Assembly (NCBI GenBank): GCA_963383645.1
Contig: OY726557.1
Coordinates: 150,465,860 to 150,529,859, forward strand
Direction: 5' to 3'
Origin: Muscardinus avellanarius
Taxonomy: Eukaryota > Chordata > Mammalia > Rodentia > Gliridae
DNA length: 64,000 nucleotides
The notes beneath the pieces are model-generated. The model worked only from the letters and a program-made list of their open reading frames with translations. It was not told the DNA's origin and made no database searches. Made by a program: the position numbers and the translations under genes. Positions 1 through 12,355 of the stretch are shown in pieces. Within the stretch, counting starts at the first letter, position 1. Every line of letters starts with the position of its first letter.

Positions 1-940
1 TTAGTCTTCTAAAGTCCTAGATTTATTAAGTGGAATACGAACCAAATAGGGTTCTGATCAAAGTAAGGATGTTGGTGAGTACAATTAGAAGGATAATGCA
101 TTAATCCAGATAAGAAATGGTATAGTTTGAAGCTAAGAGCAATAAAAATAAGTGATCAGATTCTGAGTACAATTTGATGGTAGCATCAACAGGGTATGCT
201 GGTGTGGGTTGTTGGGTATGAGAAAAGAGAATGTCTCCAAGATGAAGTGGTATTTAAGAGGAAAAGAAGAGCAGGGTGGGGGTTGGTTTGGGGTCTTAGA
301 GTTTAGTTTTGTGTCTGTTGTGGTAGACAAGCCTATTAGAGGTACAGAGGGAATATTTGGTAATTAGGTACTTGAATTTGGAGTTCAAAGGCTAAGATAG
401 TGATAAATAGGAAGCAACCAACGTTTATACCTCTTTTAAATCAAGACAGGTGAAATCGTGTAGAGAACAAATGAAACCAGAGGATAGACCAAAGGGAAAA
501 CATAAATGTTAGGACAACTTTTTGTGATTTTTCAAGTAGAAGTGTAATGTCTACATGTCTTACAACATTCAGCAAAGTGAAGAGGGAATATTGTTTTATT
601 TGTTAATTTTTAGAATGAAGCTTTTTGTTTTGAATAGTACAATTTTCAAACTAGTTCCTTTTTCTGATAGCTAGAAATTGCTGTTCTCATTCAATTTTAT
701 AGTTTTAGCACTAGAGGGCACGCTTGCTTCTAAATTGAGAAGAGCTATAAGTGCATTTGACCAAACAAAACAGCTCTGTTCATTCTCAATTAGGATTGCA
801 TTTGCCTCTCAAATGATGAGTTTACCATCTACTGTGTTTATTTCTATTGCTAGGAAAACACAAGGCTAATATATACTTTTCGTATGTCAAAGAAACTCAA
901 GGTAGCTTACTACAGTTATATTTAGATCCAATAGAACCCA

Positions 941-942
<2 letters not shown>
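1..942. other. No recognisable gene or repeat
   Basis: AT-rich sequence with only short chance reading frames. I recognise no repeat family or conserved coding pattern in it. Confidence 0.5.

Positions 943-978
<36 letters not shown>
943..978. repeat. (AT)n microsatellite
   Basis: An uninterrupted run of about 18 AT dinucleotides in otherwise single-copy DNA. Confidence 0.95.
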
Positions 979-981
<3 letters not shown>

Positions 982-1689
982 CATAATGAAGCAGTCAGAA
1001 CAAATATTGGCCATGAAAATGTTCAGGAAATTATACTAGTCTGTTAGCTATATGTTACACATTGTGATAAAAGTTTGGACTACAGTGGTGAGTCCCTGTG
1101 GTGTATAGCTCTTCATAGTACTTAAAATCTTACTCTATTTTAAATAGCTTTTTCCCTTTAATAGAAAGAAATGATAAACTCATTTATCATTGGTACTTCC
1201 AAGTACTTGTTCTAGTGCTTGGTATTTAGGTTAATTCATAATATTGAATAAATGAATAAAAAAGAAAAAATGAAGGATGGAATCAGGGGATTAGATGTCT
1301 TTGAAAAATCCCTTTTTTTCATACTTTATCTCTTACAAGGAGGATTTTCTGTTAACATGTCTAAAGGTTATGGACATGATTCATTCTCTGTCTTTGCTCA
1401 CATACCTTTTTCTAAGTCTATCTACAAGAACAGTTAGCATAAGTAATCCGTTGGCAGCCATAGAAAGTAGATGGTCTAACCTTTTTATAGTCACTGGAGT
1501 GAAAAAGAAAGGTAGATGTGGGATGTGGGTAACTCCATCTGGCTTGTATCAGTTTGAGAAGTTTGTGATGAAATGGAACCTTCTGGAATGAGGGCAACTT
1601 CATTTTCCCACTTTTCACCTAGAGAGTTTTCTCATACATGGGCCTCATTCTCCCCTGGTCCTTTCAGGATCTTTATATCCACATGCTGG
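979..1689. other. No recognisable gene or repeat
   Basis: Single-copy-looking AT-rich sequence. The open frames here are short, overlap on both strands and show no family resemblance. Confidence 0.45.
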
Positions 1690-1800
1690 TCCTTACATGT
1701 CTGTGCCTATAAAATGAGAGTTGTAACAATGCTTACCTAGTAGGATTGTTTTAAGAGTGAAATAGCATAACACATGGGGTAATATTAGCTACACTGTTGT
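1690..1800 (+). repeat. MIR SINE fragment
   Basis: The order 'tgtgcctataaaatgagag', 'aacaatgcttacctagtaggattg', 'agtgaaatagcataa' follows the MIR core and 3' half (a tRNA-derived ancient mammalian SINE). The copy is diverged. Confidence 0.5.
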
Positions 1801-2153
1801 TCAGGAGGAAAACAGATCAATCAATTGGACTTTGTAAGTAAGTTGGATTTGTGTTCAATAAGTGCTAGTTATATCGTAGAATCAAATAAGTGGAGAGAAA
1901 AGTTGATCCTGTAAAACATACAATTAGAAGAAGTGCAGAGTTCTTAGAAAATTAATCTCCAATGTTAATGGTATAAACTGGTTATTTGCCAATTAATATG
2001 GGCAGTATTGTGAGTGGTACTTTAAAAGGATATTAAATGAATAAATGAGATGATCCAAAGGAGAATAATATAAGAACTACCAACAGATTTAGAATAAATG
2101 TACACAGGCTAAGGCTTCACTGGCCTTTCCCTACATAGAATAAAAAAGTATAT

Positions 2154-2358
2154 AGCTGGGCATGTTGACACTTCCTATAATTCTAATACTTGGTAGGCTG
2201 AGACAGGAATATCATAGATTCAAGGCCAGCCCCAGCATTTAGGGAAATCCACAGCAATGTAATGAGATCCTGTTTCAAAATAAAGGCTGGGGAGGGGGGA
2301 TGTATCTTGAAGGTAGAATGGCCTGGAGTTCAATCCCCAGTACCCCCCCAAAAAAAAA
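2154..2358 (+). repeat. B1/ID SINE, old (group C)
   Basis: B1-like head AGCTGGGCATG, then an ID-like half (GGCTGGGGAGGGGGGATG..., AGGTAGAATGGCC), CCCCAGTACC and a short A-tail. Heavily substituted. Confidence 0.85.
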
Positions 2359-2400
2359 TGGTATGATTCACACTCTCTACACTGGATGAGCATGATCCTC

Positions 2401-2667
2401 AAAAAGGATCAGTGAGCCCGGCATGGTGGTGCACGCTTTTAATCCCCGTACTTGGGAGGCTGAGACAGAAGGATCGCACAGGTTCGAAGCCAGTCTCAGC
2501 TACTTAGTGAGGCTCTCAGCTACTTATTGAGGCTCTCAGCAACTTAGTGAGACCCTGTTTCCAAATAAAGTATAAAACAGGTTTGGGAGTATAGCCCGGA
2601 GGTAGAAAATCCCTGGGTTCCACCCCCAAGTACCAAAAAAAAAAAAAAAAAAAAAAAGGATCAGTGA
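2401..2667 (+). repeat. B1/ID SINE, group B, with target-site duplication
   Basis: The element spans 2416-2657 between direct repeats AAAAAGGATCAGTGA at 2401-2415 and 2653-2667, the second merging with the A-tail. An extra copy of 'agctacttagtgaggctctc' makes the middle longer than in other group B copies. Confidence 0.9.
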
Positions 2668-3289
2668 ATACACTGTTCAGCAGGGACAGTGTATTCACAG
2701 GTGTTCCCTACTTTATATCCACCTCATAGTAAATTGTTTACGGGATAAATTTAAAAATGCTTATATTCCCTCTTAACCTCTAAATTACTTGATAGAGGAA
2801 CCATGTTCCTTTTAGTTTTTATTCCCAGGGCCAAAAAAATTAAGAGTTTACATACTGAATTAATACATGAATGAACAAATGTATACCTGCATACATAAAG
2901 CATTTATACTTACAGAGATTTAAGATTTTTGAGGATGGAAGCCATGTCTCCAATTCTTGACATAGTTTTTGACTTCGTAGGTTGTCATAAATGCAGAACT
3001 GAATAGAACTTGAGTTTGAGTAGTAAAAGAGCAGTCTTCTGTATCAACACTAAAATTATTTCATAATTGGTACAGAGCCTACTAAGTATTTTCTGAGTGC
3101 CCGTTGGATAATATGAACAAGCTCTAGGATTACAGAGGAGAGTGAGTTCTGTGGAGTGAAGCAGCCAAGATGGCTCAGAATAGGTGAAACTTGGTGGGGG
3201 GGGGGTACTTTGGTGTTTTAAGAACATTATTTAAACAACTAGAAATTAAGTATACTGGGAAACTCAGAAAGGAAAGCATAATATGAAGT
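2668..3289. other. No recognisable gene or repeat
   Basis: AT-rich, with a short G run near 3195. I see nothing else that can be assigned. Confidence 0.45.
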
Positions 3290-3450
3290 AGTGATTCATA
3301 TTGAGTCTTCTTTTGCTTCTTAGTAGCTATGTGACTGAGATTACCTAAACTCTACGTCTTCTCTGAGGTGGAGGTAAGATTTTAGTGCCTATGAATAATG
3401 TACTTGAAAGCACATAATACATTGATAAGTAAACTAATACTGTGCTTTGA
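3290..3450 (+). repeat. MIR SINE fragment
   Basis: 'cttagtagctatgtgactgag' and the following 'acctaaactctacgtcttc' match the MIR core pattern (tagctgtgtgacct...taacctctctg). The 3' part continues to about 3440. Confidence 0.5.
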
Positions 3451-4265
3451 ATGCACTGAGTTGCAAATATTTTTGAATGACAAAGAATAAATGATACTGA
3501 CTAATGAAAAGATAGAGCCACTGGAATGTTAGCTCTTGAATCTGCCAGTAAGTCTGTTAGTTCTTATGGGAAGAAAAATAAATTATGTGAAGCCACTAAA
3601 TCTTATGATCAGAAGAAAGACTTTTTAGATCAGTTGGAAACTCTTGAAACATTAAAGTTATGTCAGAGATTAATAAGTCATAGCTATTTGTGATGACATT
3701 CTTTCTAAGGTTATTGCTTTGTTGAAAGAAAAAAAGAACACAAGATAAACCATACAGAAAATCTTTAAAAAGAAATAGCTTCCTGAAGGATGCTTCATTT
3801 GCTTTAATTGTCTGTGGCTTTACTTACCAATGAGTCATTTTCCCCATCATGGTTATTTGTTTTAAATTTGGTCATAAGATAATTTACATTAATAGACTAG
3901 TCTGCTGTTACAAAATAATACGAGAGGAACAGGGCATCATTTGAAAACGAATAAACCTAACTTCTTCCCAGAGCTTACCATGTGTGAATTGTTAATAGTA
4001 AGTTTAGTCTTTAACTTTATGATGTAAGATTGGATTTACTGGAACTTTTTTCCTAATCCGGAAATTATAGCACCTTTTTTTCTGTGTCCTCTGGCATACT
4101 CCATATCTCTGTTGCCTTCTGTAGTTTTTGAGGATCCCCTTCCCCATTCTGGTTCTGGCTATTTTAAAAGAGATGTCCTTTTCTTTCATCTTTGAGCCAC
4201 TAATAATCTTGTATATACTTTGAGCATTTATAGCACTGTATTATAATAGTAGGCTTACACATCTG
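3451..4265. other. No recognisable gene or repeat
   Basis: Single-copy-looking AT-rich DNA. The short frames have no detectable family. Confidence 0.4.
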
Positions 4266-4376
4266 TTTTAACTGTGAGCTCCTTGAGAGCAGGGACTGTT
4301 TTGCTTTATTCTTCAGTGTTCAGAACTATCCACAGTATAGGAAAAGCACTTAAAAATGGAGCAAGTGAATAAATGA
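4266..4376 (+). repeat. L2 LINE 3' end
   Basis: 'gtgagctccttgagagcaggg' through 'gcacttaaaaatggagcaagtgaataaatgag' is the typical L2 3'-terminal block, normally ending in a (TGAA)-type repeat. Confidence 0.6.
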
Positions 4377-4599
4377 GCAGAACATAAATAAATGGTTTTG
4401 CCTGTGTAAGATGTCTAATAGTTGTTCTTGTTATTCACTGTATGACAGATATTTTGGTACAGTCCTATTTTTAATGTTGATCTATTAAAGTAATTAAACC
4501 AAAGTGGGAAATGTGTATTAAAACATTATATTTTCTCCTCCCCAGTTGGCATAGATTTTAAAAATTTATAATACTGTTGATGGTACAGACAGAAATTTT

Positions 4600-5060
4600 T
4601 GTGCTTTGCTGAATGAACTAAATTTGGCATAGTCTTTTCTGGAAGACGTTTAGAAAGATATTTTCAAAAGCCTTAATAAGGTTGATATCCTCTTACCTAG
4701 CTATTCTATGCCTAGAAATTTATACTAAATAATAAATGTAAAATTTATGACCATAATATAGTTTGTAGATAGAGCAAAAGGAAATGACCTGAATGCATAG
4801 ACAGAAAAAATTACTAGGGCTCAACGACGCATTTAAATACTATGCCATCTTTAAAAATCCATGCCGTAAGTAAATGGAGAAAACACCTTTTAAAGCAGTA
4901 TGTACAACTGTATGTAGAGGGAAATGGCTGAAAGGCTATACACCAAAATATAAAAAATAGTAGCTTCTTGGTGACAATATTACCAGAAGTTTTTATTTTC
5001 ACATTTTGTTTTTCTTTGAGTATGTATTACTTTTGTAATATAAAAAAATAAATAAAGGCT
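4600..5060 (+). repeat. Old L1 (L1ME-like) 3' end
   Basis: Diverged L1 3' terminus: 'ttacctagctattctatgcctagaaatttatact' corresponds to the 'cagcaattccacttctaggaattt' region, and it ends 'tatgtattacttttgtaatataaaaaaataaataaag'. ORF2 is not readable. Confidence 0.5.
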
Positions 5061-5365
5061 ATATAAGGAATATATACCTTTCTCCTTTGTTGATTATACA
5101 TATCTTCTCAGTGAAAGAAGTGGGATCAACTGTGAAATAGGTATTTTCCGCCTGGACCCAGTGTGAAGACCATTTCTCCTACCTGTTTTGTCACTGATGC
5201 TCATACTAGTTTAGGGTTCTGTGTAAACCTATTACAGAACCGACATTGATTTGCTCATTTAGGAAATATTTGCCGAGAACCTACTGGTCTAAGAACTTGG
5301 GATATAAGCATACGCATCAGATTCTTGAAGGCTAATTATACTTTGATACTTACTTTTTAAATTGG

Positions 5366-6128
5366 ATAACAGCACAATTCACAATAGCCAAATTATAGAA
5401 CCAAACTAGGTGTCCATCAACAAATAAATGGATAAAAATTATGGGATACCCATACCACACAATGGAATTCTACTCTGCAATAAAGAAGAATAAGATTATG
5501 TTATTTTCAGGAAAATGGAAGGACCTGGAGAACGATATATTAAGTGAGATTAGCCAGTCACAGAAAGTGTAGGGTTAGCCGGGCGTGGTGGCGCACGCTT
5601 GTAATCCCCGCGCTTGGGAGGCAGAGACAGGAGGATCGCGCAGGTTCGGAGCCAGCCTCGCTGGCTTAGGAGACCCTGTTTCCAAATAAAAGAAATATAT
5701 TATAAAATAGGTCTGGAACTGTAGCCTGGAGGTAGAAGGGCTTCCAGGAACCCCAGTACCACCAAAAAAAAAAAAAAAGAAAGAAAGAAAGAAAGGGTTA
5801 TATGTTTTCTCTAATATGTGGAAGTTAGGGATTAATCAGGATACTAGAGGGTCTCTAGATGATGGAGGAGAAACCTCAGTGGAGCTAGGGAGGTGGTCTA
5901 GGAGAAAGGGAGGGGAAGAGTGAGGATCAGTGAAGGAGTTACCACCATTGGCTTATGTACATATGTGAGAATACCAATGTCAGTCTCAGTATCCTGTTTG
6001 GGGAAAGGAAGCATGTGGAGGGAGCTGGAGGAAAGCACATCAAGTGCGGTGTGCATGTATGCCACTATCAATATGAACTACATTATGATGTGAGACTATA
6101 ATGCACCAGTAAAAGTATTTAAAAAATT
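5366..6128 (+). mobile_element. L1 LINE 3' end (ORF2 end plus 3' UTR), split by a SINE
   Basis: Starts in the last part of ORF2 ('cacaattcacaatagccaaattatagaacc', 'ggaattctactctgcaataaagaag') and runs through a purine-rich 3' UTR to 'atgatgtgagactataatgcaccagtaaaag'. It is 5' truncated, with a group A SINE inserted at 5578. Confidence 0.85.
5571..5800 (+). repeat. B1/ID SINE, group A, inserted in L1
   Basis: Element 5578-5794 between AGGGTTA at 5571-5577 and 5794-5800. The head GCCGGGCGTGGTGGCGCACGC keeps its CpGs, pointing to a recent insertion. Tail (A)n(AAAG)n. The central arms are GCCAGC..GCTGGC. Confidence 0.92.
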
Positions 6129-6479
6129 GGAAATGTAAAAAGTATCTAGTCCAGCCTTTTTTCAGAAATGAGATTCTGAGATTTGAATGGATAGTAAACG
6201 GCACATTCCAACTTAAATTTAGAAATTTCCTTTCTAGTCTAGTACTGTTTTGGGTTACTTAGGCCTCTCATTTTGTAAAATTCTCATCTGTACAAACTAT
6301 AGATTCTTAAACTTAGAAGAAATCTTGGTTTTAATGCTTGTATCTGTTCTATATCTTTAAGTAGTAGCCATAATTTGCTTTACTTTGTCACACAGTTTTT
6401 ATAGTCAACCAAAACTTTACACATGTAAAATTTTAAATTCATCATTAATAAATGTCATTTCCCTCTAAGTATGATTTTC

Positions 6480-6760
6480 CTTAGTCTCACCTAGCTCTCA
6501 CTAATTCTTCAAAATTCCTCATCTCAGTTTAGCTGTAGCCTCTTCTGGATAGGCTTTCCTCGCCCACATCCACTCCACGCAGCCTCTTTTACCCTCTACA
6601 GCATGAATGTGCTGCGCTGTATTATACTGAGCTCCTTGAAACCTGGTGCTTGGTTGGTAATCTTACTGATGTGCTTCATTCAGTGCAAGACCCATAATAG
6701 GCACTTCAATGTTTGTATTTGCTGACAGAATAAAGAAATGAATGGTGGAATATAGGATGA
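6480..6760 (+). repeat. L2 LINE 3' fragment
   Basis: 'gtagcctcttctggataggctttcctcgcccac' resembles the L2 'gaggccttccctgaccac' block. The 3' end 'tgagctccttgaaa...cataataggcacttcaatgtttgt...gaataaagaaatgaatg' follows. Confidence 0.6.
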
Positions 6761-7009
6761 ATCGTTCTTCCATGCTGGTTCTTTGTGGTCAACTTTTCCA
6801 CTTACTATTACCCATTAGTTTGGACTATATTCCCTTAAATCTAAAAATCACTAGGCTCTAGTTTAGAGAAGTCATCTTTTCTATTATTGAAATGTCAAGA
6901 AAAATGTGTGCCAATCTCCATTTCTCTAGCAGCTAAGCATCTTGTTCTTTACTTTTTCTTTACATATTGTGCTTTGGTTATCACAAATACCTAGATATTT
7001 GGATTCATT

Positions 7010-7200
7010 CAGAGAAGCAGTGTGATATGATAACCACACAGAGAACTGAAGAGTTGACTCTAGTTTAGATAGGATGGCTTGTACTCACATCTTTCCAGGG
7101 TTTCAAATCTCATCTGCATATTGAAAGCTTTGGATTGAATGAATCATTTCCAATGTCTCTTTTCTCTCCATAATTCTTTCAAATCGCATGTGCTATATTA
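7010..7200 (+). repeat. MIR-like fragment
   Basis: 'agaagcagtgtgatatgataacc' followed by 'gagttgactctagtttagatagg' recalls the MIR 5' part (cagtgtggtatagtggttaa...). Weak resemblance. Confidence 0.3.
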
Positions 7201-7270
7201 AAATACTGTGACCAATTCATAGCTTTCAAAGAAATTTAGTGAATTGGCTGTGTAGAAAGGAAGGGGAAGG

Positions 7271-7311
7271 TTGAGCTCAGGGCACTCTACCTCTAAGCTA
7301 CACTCCCAGCC

Positions 7312-7398
<87 letters not shown>

Positions 7399-7527
7399 TT
7401 TAAAAAGAGGATCTTACAAAGTTGTGAAGGGCCTCACTAAATTCCTGAGGCTGGCTTTGAACCTGTAATTCTCATGTTTTGTTTCCCAAGTACTGAGATT
7501 ACTGACATGCACCACTATATGCAGCTA
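7271..7527 (-). repeat. B1/ID SINE, old, with expanded (TG)n(TA)n core
   Basis: The ID-like half (CTACCTCTAAGCTACACTCCCAGCC) and the B1-like half (ctgaggctggctttgaacctg...gcaccactatatgc) are separated by a microsatellite where the short internal A/T-rich linker normally lies. Confidence 0.85.
7310..7387. repeat. (TG)n(TA)n microsatellite inside a SINE
   Basis: A compound run of TATG/TGTG followed by about 30 TA units, grown from the internal linker of the host SINE. Confidence 0.95.
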
Positions 7528-7554
7528 AGAATTGGATTTTAAAGATTCACACTC

Positions 7555-7771
7555 AGCCAGGGCCGGTGGCACATGCTTGTAACCCCAGTACTTGGGAGGC
7601 TAAGACAGGAGGCTCGCAGTTTCAAGGCCAGCCTCACCTACATGGTGAGGCCACCCCCACAACTTAGTGAGACCCTGTTTCTAAATAGAAAATAAATCTG
7701 GGAGTATACCCCAGAGGTAGGAGGCTACTGGGTTCCATCCTCAGTACCATCAAAAAAAAAAAAAAAAAAAA
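7555..7771 (+). repeat. B1/ID SINE, group C
   Basis: Head CCAGGGCCGGTGGCACATGC, GAGACCCTGTTTC, CTGGGAGTATACCCCAGAGGTAG, and a 20-base A-tail at 7752-7771. Confidence 0.88.
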
Positions 7772-8051
7772 GTTAATAATCCAATGTAGAAGTTACTTAT
7801 GTAACCCACTGACTTGATGAAGCTTGGCTAGACTCTTTTCTGTAGTTTGACATTACTGCCACTAAAGCATCCCATTCTACTGGAAACAAGTCTCATTTCA
7901 AATTTTTCTTAACATTGACCCCAGATAAATTTCTCTGTGACTTCCATGTACTGGTCCTGGTTTTGCCCTAACCTTTTCCACATGACAAACTTACAGATAT
8001 TTGAAGTCATAAGTCTCTTATTTTTTCAGGTTAAAAAAAAATCAAATTTTT

Positions 8052-8240
8052 AGCCAGGTGTGGTGGTGCATGCCTGTTATCCCAGTACTTGGGAGACTGA
8101 AATAGGAGGATGGCAGGTTCCAGGACAGCTTCATCAAGCAGTGAGACTCTCATCAACCTAGCAAAACCCTGTTTCAAAATAAAATAGGGTTGAGGTATAG
8201 CTCAGAGGTAGAATGTCTCTGGGTGGTTCACACACATACA
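8052..8240 (+). repeat. B1/ID SINE, group C
   Basis: Head AGCCAGGTGTGGTGGTGCATGCC, ID-like half GGGTTGAGGTATAGCTCAGAGGTAGAATG. The 3' end has decayed to a CA-rich stretch and no clean A-tail remains. Confidence 0.85.
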
Positions 8241-8284
8241 CCTGCTTTTTTTTTTAATGGTTTCTCATAGGACCAAACTGCTCT

Positions 8285-8725
8285 TTATTCCTATTTCCAT
8301 TTTTTTCATCTCAAGAACTTTACACATGCCATTCTTCTGCCATTCTTCTGCCTGCAATACTCTTATCTCCATACATTGAATTATTCATTCATTCATCAAG
8401 GCCTACTTCAAAGCCTTTCTTCTCCCAGACAAATGAATTATTTTGTTTTTATGTTTCAGAAATGCTTCACTATGCTTTCCATACCTTTTAATATTATAGC
8501 ATTTTTTAGTATTTTATTTTTAAGATTTTCACATATCTGTGTGTTCCACAGTACCAAGAACCTTAACTGATTTGTCTGCAGTGCCCAAACATGATAGGCA
8601 TGCATGAGTAAACAAACAAGAGAATGAATAAATGCATGAATCTACTTACTAGCGTGTTATATGGAACCTGGCATATGGCAGGTACTCAAGAAATGTTTAT
8701 TGAAGTGTAAATGAGTTTGTGGATG
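8285..8725 (+). repeat. L2 LINE 3' fragment
   Basis: 'ttcatcaaggcctacttcaaagcc' and the terminal 'cctggcatatggcaggtactcaagaaatgtttattgaa' follow L2 3' order. Diverged. Confidence 0.5.
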
Positions 8726-9002
8726 AACACGATGAATCCACTATTGTTTTAAGGTGCTTTGGGGTCTTTTGAATCTTGATAAAAGATTGAAAATAAAAAT
8801 ATAGATGCGATACAGATAGTGTAGGGTATAGGGATTTTACAAATTCTTGAAATTAGTTAAATTTCAGATTCACATTCACATTAACAAAGAAGTAGAAATT
8901 AAAATAGGGCCTGAGTAATTCTATTTTCTCTGTGTACCCAAAATGACATTGCTTAGTGGAGCCATGCCTTGACCACACTCACCCTCATTTTCCACATTCT
9001 AG

Positions 9003-9189
9003 AGTTGTTGTTGTTGTTGTTGTTGTTGTTTTAGGGATTGAACCCAAGGGCATGCGCTGGCTAAGATATATGTTTTATTTTATTTTGAGACAGTGTCTAG
9101 CTAAGTGTCTGAGTGTCTCTAAGTTCTTGAGGCTGTCCTCAGACCTGTGGTCCTCCTGTCTCAGTCCCTGACTACTAGAGTTACAGGTA
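9003..9189 (-). repeat. B1/ID SINE with (TTG)n tail
   Basis: The reverse-strand A-tail has become (GTT)n at 9003-9031. Then come GGGATTGAACCCAAGGGCATG and 'ctgaggctgtcctcagacctgtggtcctcctgtctcag'. The head is incomplete. Confidence 0.8.
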
Positions 9190-10084
9190 AGGCAATGACT
9201 CTTGGCCGCTGTAGTTAGTTCTGCACTTTCACTCCTGGTGCTACTCATAGCTTGCTGAGACATTCTTGCTTTTGCTTTCACTTTTGTGTTTCTTCTTGCC
9301 TTTTATGCTTTTCTATGTAAAATATGCTTCCCACTTTTTCTTAATATATGTTATCACACTTGGAGGGTAGCCACTTCAAGATCCTGCTAACTCTCATGAA
9401 ACATTTTTCTTAGCATAAAGAAGTAAATTATCTTTAAGACTTGAAGAAAACTAATCACTTGTAAACCCCTGTTATACTTTAAAGTTATAAAATCTTCCTT
9501 AAAAATGAGTTATGTTTTAATGTAGTTCCTAGTATAGATTTACATATAGCTTCACATATGATATATAGACTTTGCCCAGAACTACTTAGAACATTATTTC
9601 CTTCCATTGATTATAAGGCCCATACCTTCCACACCTTTTATATCTTCTTATATCTCTAAGAAAGTGCTTGAAGATACAGTTAGTAGTCACTGAATGAACC
9701 AAGACCCAAATGAGACAAAGACCAAGTATAGGTTTGTGTGTGGGCATGATGGAGGAAGCAAAGGGAATTGACACCAGTTGTTTTGCCTGTTTCATTCATT
9801 GGAGAAAGTTATGAAAAGAAGCCCACAGGGGTAAGGGAACACAAGTGAATAAATTAGATTGTATATAGACCGAATGGAAAAACAAAACAGAAAGAACTTT
9901 GGGATTATAGATAAAAACTCACTGTATTACTTTACTGGAAAATTGTATATTCTCCACAAGCCAAGCGGAGAGTTAAGTGGAAAAGATGACAACTAGGAAG
10001 AGGAAATCTTCAAGAAGCTGATTCTAGCTGCAACTTAGCCTTCTGCTGCTTAACCTGTGAATTCAGAAAAGTATACAATCACTT
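9190..10084. other. No recognisable gene or repeat
   Basis: Single-copy-looking AT-rich DNA. I see no conserved exon pattern or repeat family. Confidence 0.4.
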
Positions 10085-10330
10085 AAAGAATTAAAAGGAG
10101 AAGGATGCGAGTGGGGGAGGGAGAACCAATGTCGGGAAAACTTCAATGAACATCATGTCCATACACAAATTTATCAATGCCAATCTGAATGTTGTGCACA
10201 GGCAGGCAGAGGAAGTGGGGTGGGGTCCTGGGGAAGCTCACCAAGTGTGATGTACACGTATGTCTTCATCACTCTGAACTTCATCATGATATATGATTAC
10301 AACATATCAATTAAAAAAAGAAAAAATAGA
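10085..10330 (+). mobile_element. L1 LINE 3' UTR end
   Basis: Ends 'gatgtacacgtatgtcttcatcac...catcatgatatatgattacaacatatcaattaaaaaaag', the same terminal pattern as the L1 copies ending near 6128, 24230 and 37200. Confidence 0.75.
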
Positions 10331-11958
10331 AAGGGTCAAGAAAAATGTCATTACAATCTTAAATGAGAGATCACCAGGATCAGGGTTTTTAATCAATAAC
10401 AACTTTTAAATATAAAACTACATACTTCTGAGAGAATAGTCTGCCCATGTTCTTATGGCTGATGAGGTAAAATATAACAGGGAAATTTGTACACCTACAT
10501 TGTAGGATTAGTCTGATCCTTCCAAAGTCAAGCTGAAGAAGATTGGCTCCCTATAAATTAGAAAACTTGCCCATTAGGAGAGTTCACCATGCTCTTTGCT
10601 TTTCACAAACCTCACTTAGCAGTACACAGAGCTCTGTATTAGAAGCCAGATGAGTTGCCTTGATGATTTCCAGGGTTGTCATAAATTCCTAATAACCTAA
10701 GGCCTGGGCAGTCACTTTATGGCATCAAATTTAGTTATTTCAAATGGTATTAACCACATCAATACTACAATGATTATATAAAATGCATGTAGCTGATTAT
10801 ACATTTTATAAAATCACTAATTATCATCAGATAAGATTAAAAACCAGTTCAATGAACATGTCAGATTAAATTTTTCTGCAACTATGAATAACACATTACT
10901 GACCAGTCAACTCTAATACCATGTGAGAGTTTCACATCTGTTTCATCAATGAAGAGACAATTTCCTTATTCTTAGGGAAATCAGTTTCCAGTAAAGGCGT
11001 TCTTGTTTATGTATGAGGGATATGTGTAACTACTAAACACTGGAATTTGCATTTAGGTCATTAATTTTTGCTCAGTCAATCCGGAAGTTGAGGTTATTTG
11101 TAACTGTAAATATTATCCAAAAGAGTCACCCTAAGAACTCAGTTGCAAAATAAAAAATCTGTTGAGTTTTTTTAGTTGCTGGATAATTTACATAATAGAA
11201 GCTGTAATTCTTAAATCCACTTGACTTGTTACTAATGGAACCGGGCTATCTATAAGATTTACAATAGATGCAATTTCCATTAGGCTATCAAGTATCCACA
11301 ACAGTTTTAGGCACAGAATAGTTAGATTTTCCTCAGGAAACACCTGCCAAGTCAATCATCCTACCCCATTCAAAAACTTACATGGTATATATCACTGAGC
11401 CTTCACCTAACCACACCAGGAGAAAAGCTTCTCTCTTCTTCTGTAATATTCATCCTGTTATCCAAATGGTACTCTTTTTGTAAGAAAGTTTCTCTTAGAG
11501 ATGATCCTAAGTCATTCCTTTTGCAGTTGATTTCATCTGGGTGAAATTCAAGGAGGAAATGTGATAACAATCACAGTTAATTACTTTGATTTTTAAACTA
11601 ATTTTTATAGAGCCCCCTTTTTAAAGGGGTTTATGAGTTTAAAGTGGTTTGATGAGTTTTAAGTCTTTGGAGTCTGTGATTAAAAGAGCTGTACCCAATT
11701 CAGTCCAGTTTTTAGTCTCCTGTGAGTTTATTCAAAATGAGATCTGCATACCATCTGCATCAGAACCATCTGGGATTTCTATTTAAACTGGATAGTTCAG
11801 TAACAGAGTGAACTGGATGTAAAGTTCAGACCTCCTGTAACAGAGTGTCTTGATTTAAAGTTAGAAATCTTTCATTTTAGCCTGTTCCTAATTCTTGAAG
11901 ATATCAGAATAGAGAATTATTGTTTGGGTTCTTAAAATGCTAGAAGGTGAGTTTCTTT
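10331..11958. other. 1.6 kb of unassigned, possibly single-copy sequence
   Basis: No SINE, L1, L2 or LTR family I can name and no coding frame of note. The tone is AT-rich but not low complexity. It could be a very old repeat or retained non-coding DNA. Confidence 0.4.
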
Positions 11959-12095
11959 TTCCATTATTTTAAATTCATTTTATTTTTAATTGACATATAG
12001 TAGTTGTCCTTATGTTTGGGGTACAGAATTGTAATTCGATACATGTATACAGGATAGGGTATTAGCTTGGTTTAATAAGAAAATTATTCTTTTAG
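11959..12095. repeat. L1 3'-UTR-like fragment
   Basis: 'ttgacatatagtagttg...tggggtacagaattgtaattcgatacatgtatac' resembles the 'tatttatggggtacat...gatacatgtatac' block of old mammalian L1 3' UTRs. Orientation not settled. Confidence 0.4.
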
Positions 12096-12355
12096 TGCTA
12101 ATTTCCCCCTCCCCCTACCCCACACACGTACAGGTAATCTTAACTGGACATAGCCTCCTGAGGGTCACATGGCACTAAGCTCTAAAACCCATCTTACATT
12201 ATGCTGCCACTACATATTTCTCTGTATCTTATACCTCCATGAGACTGTTTCTGAAGCGTGGGTATGCATGGCATATAAAAGCTTAGATGCACAGCAATTG
12301 CTGTTATGAACACTGAGTAAATTTGATATTGCTGTTTAATTGCATTATGTATATT

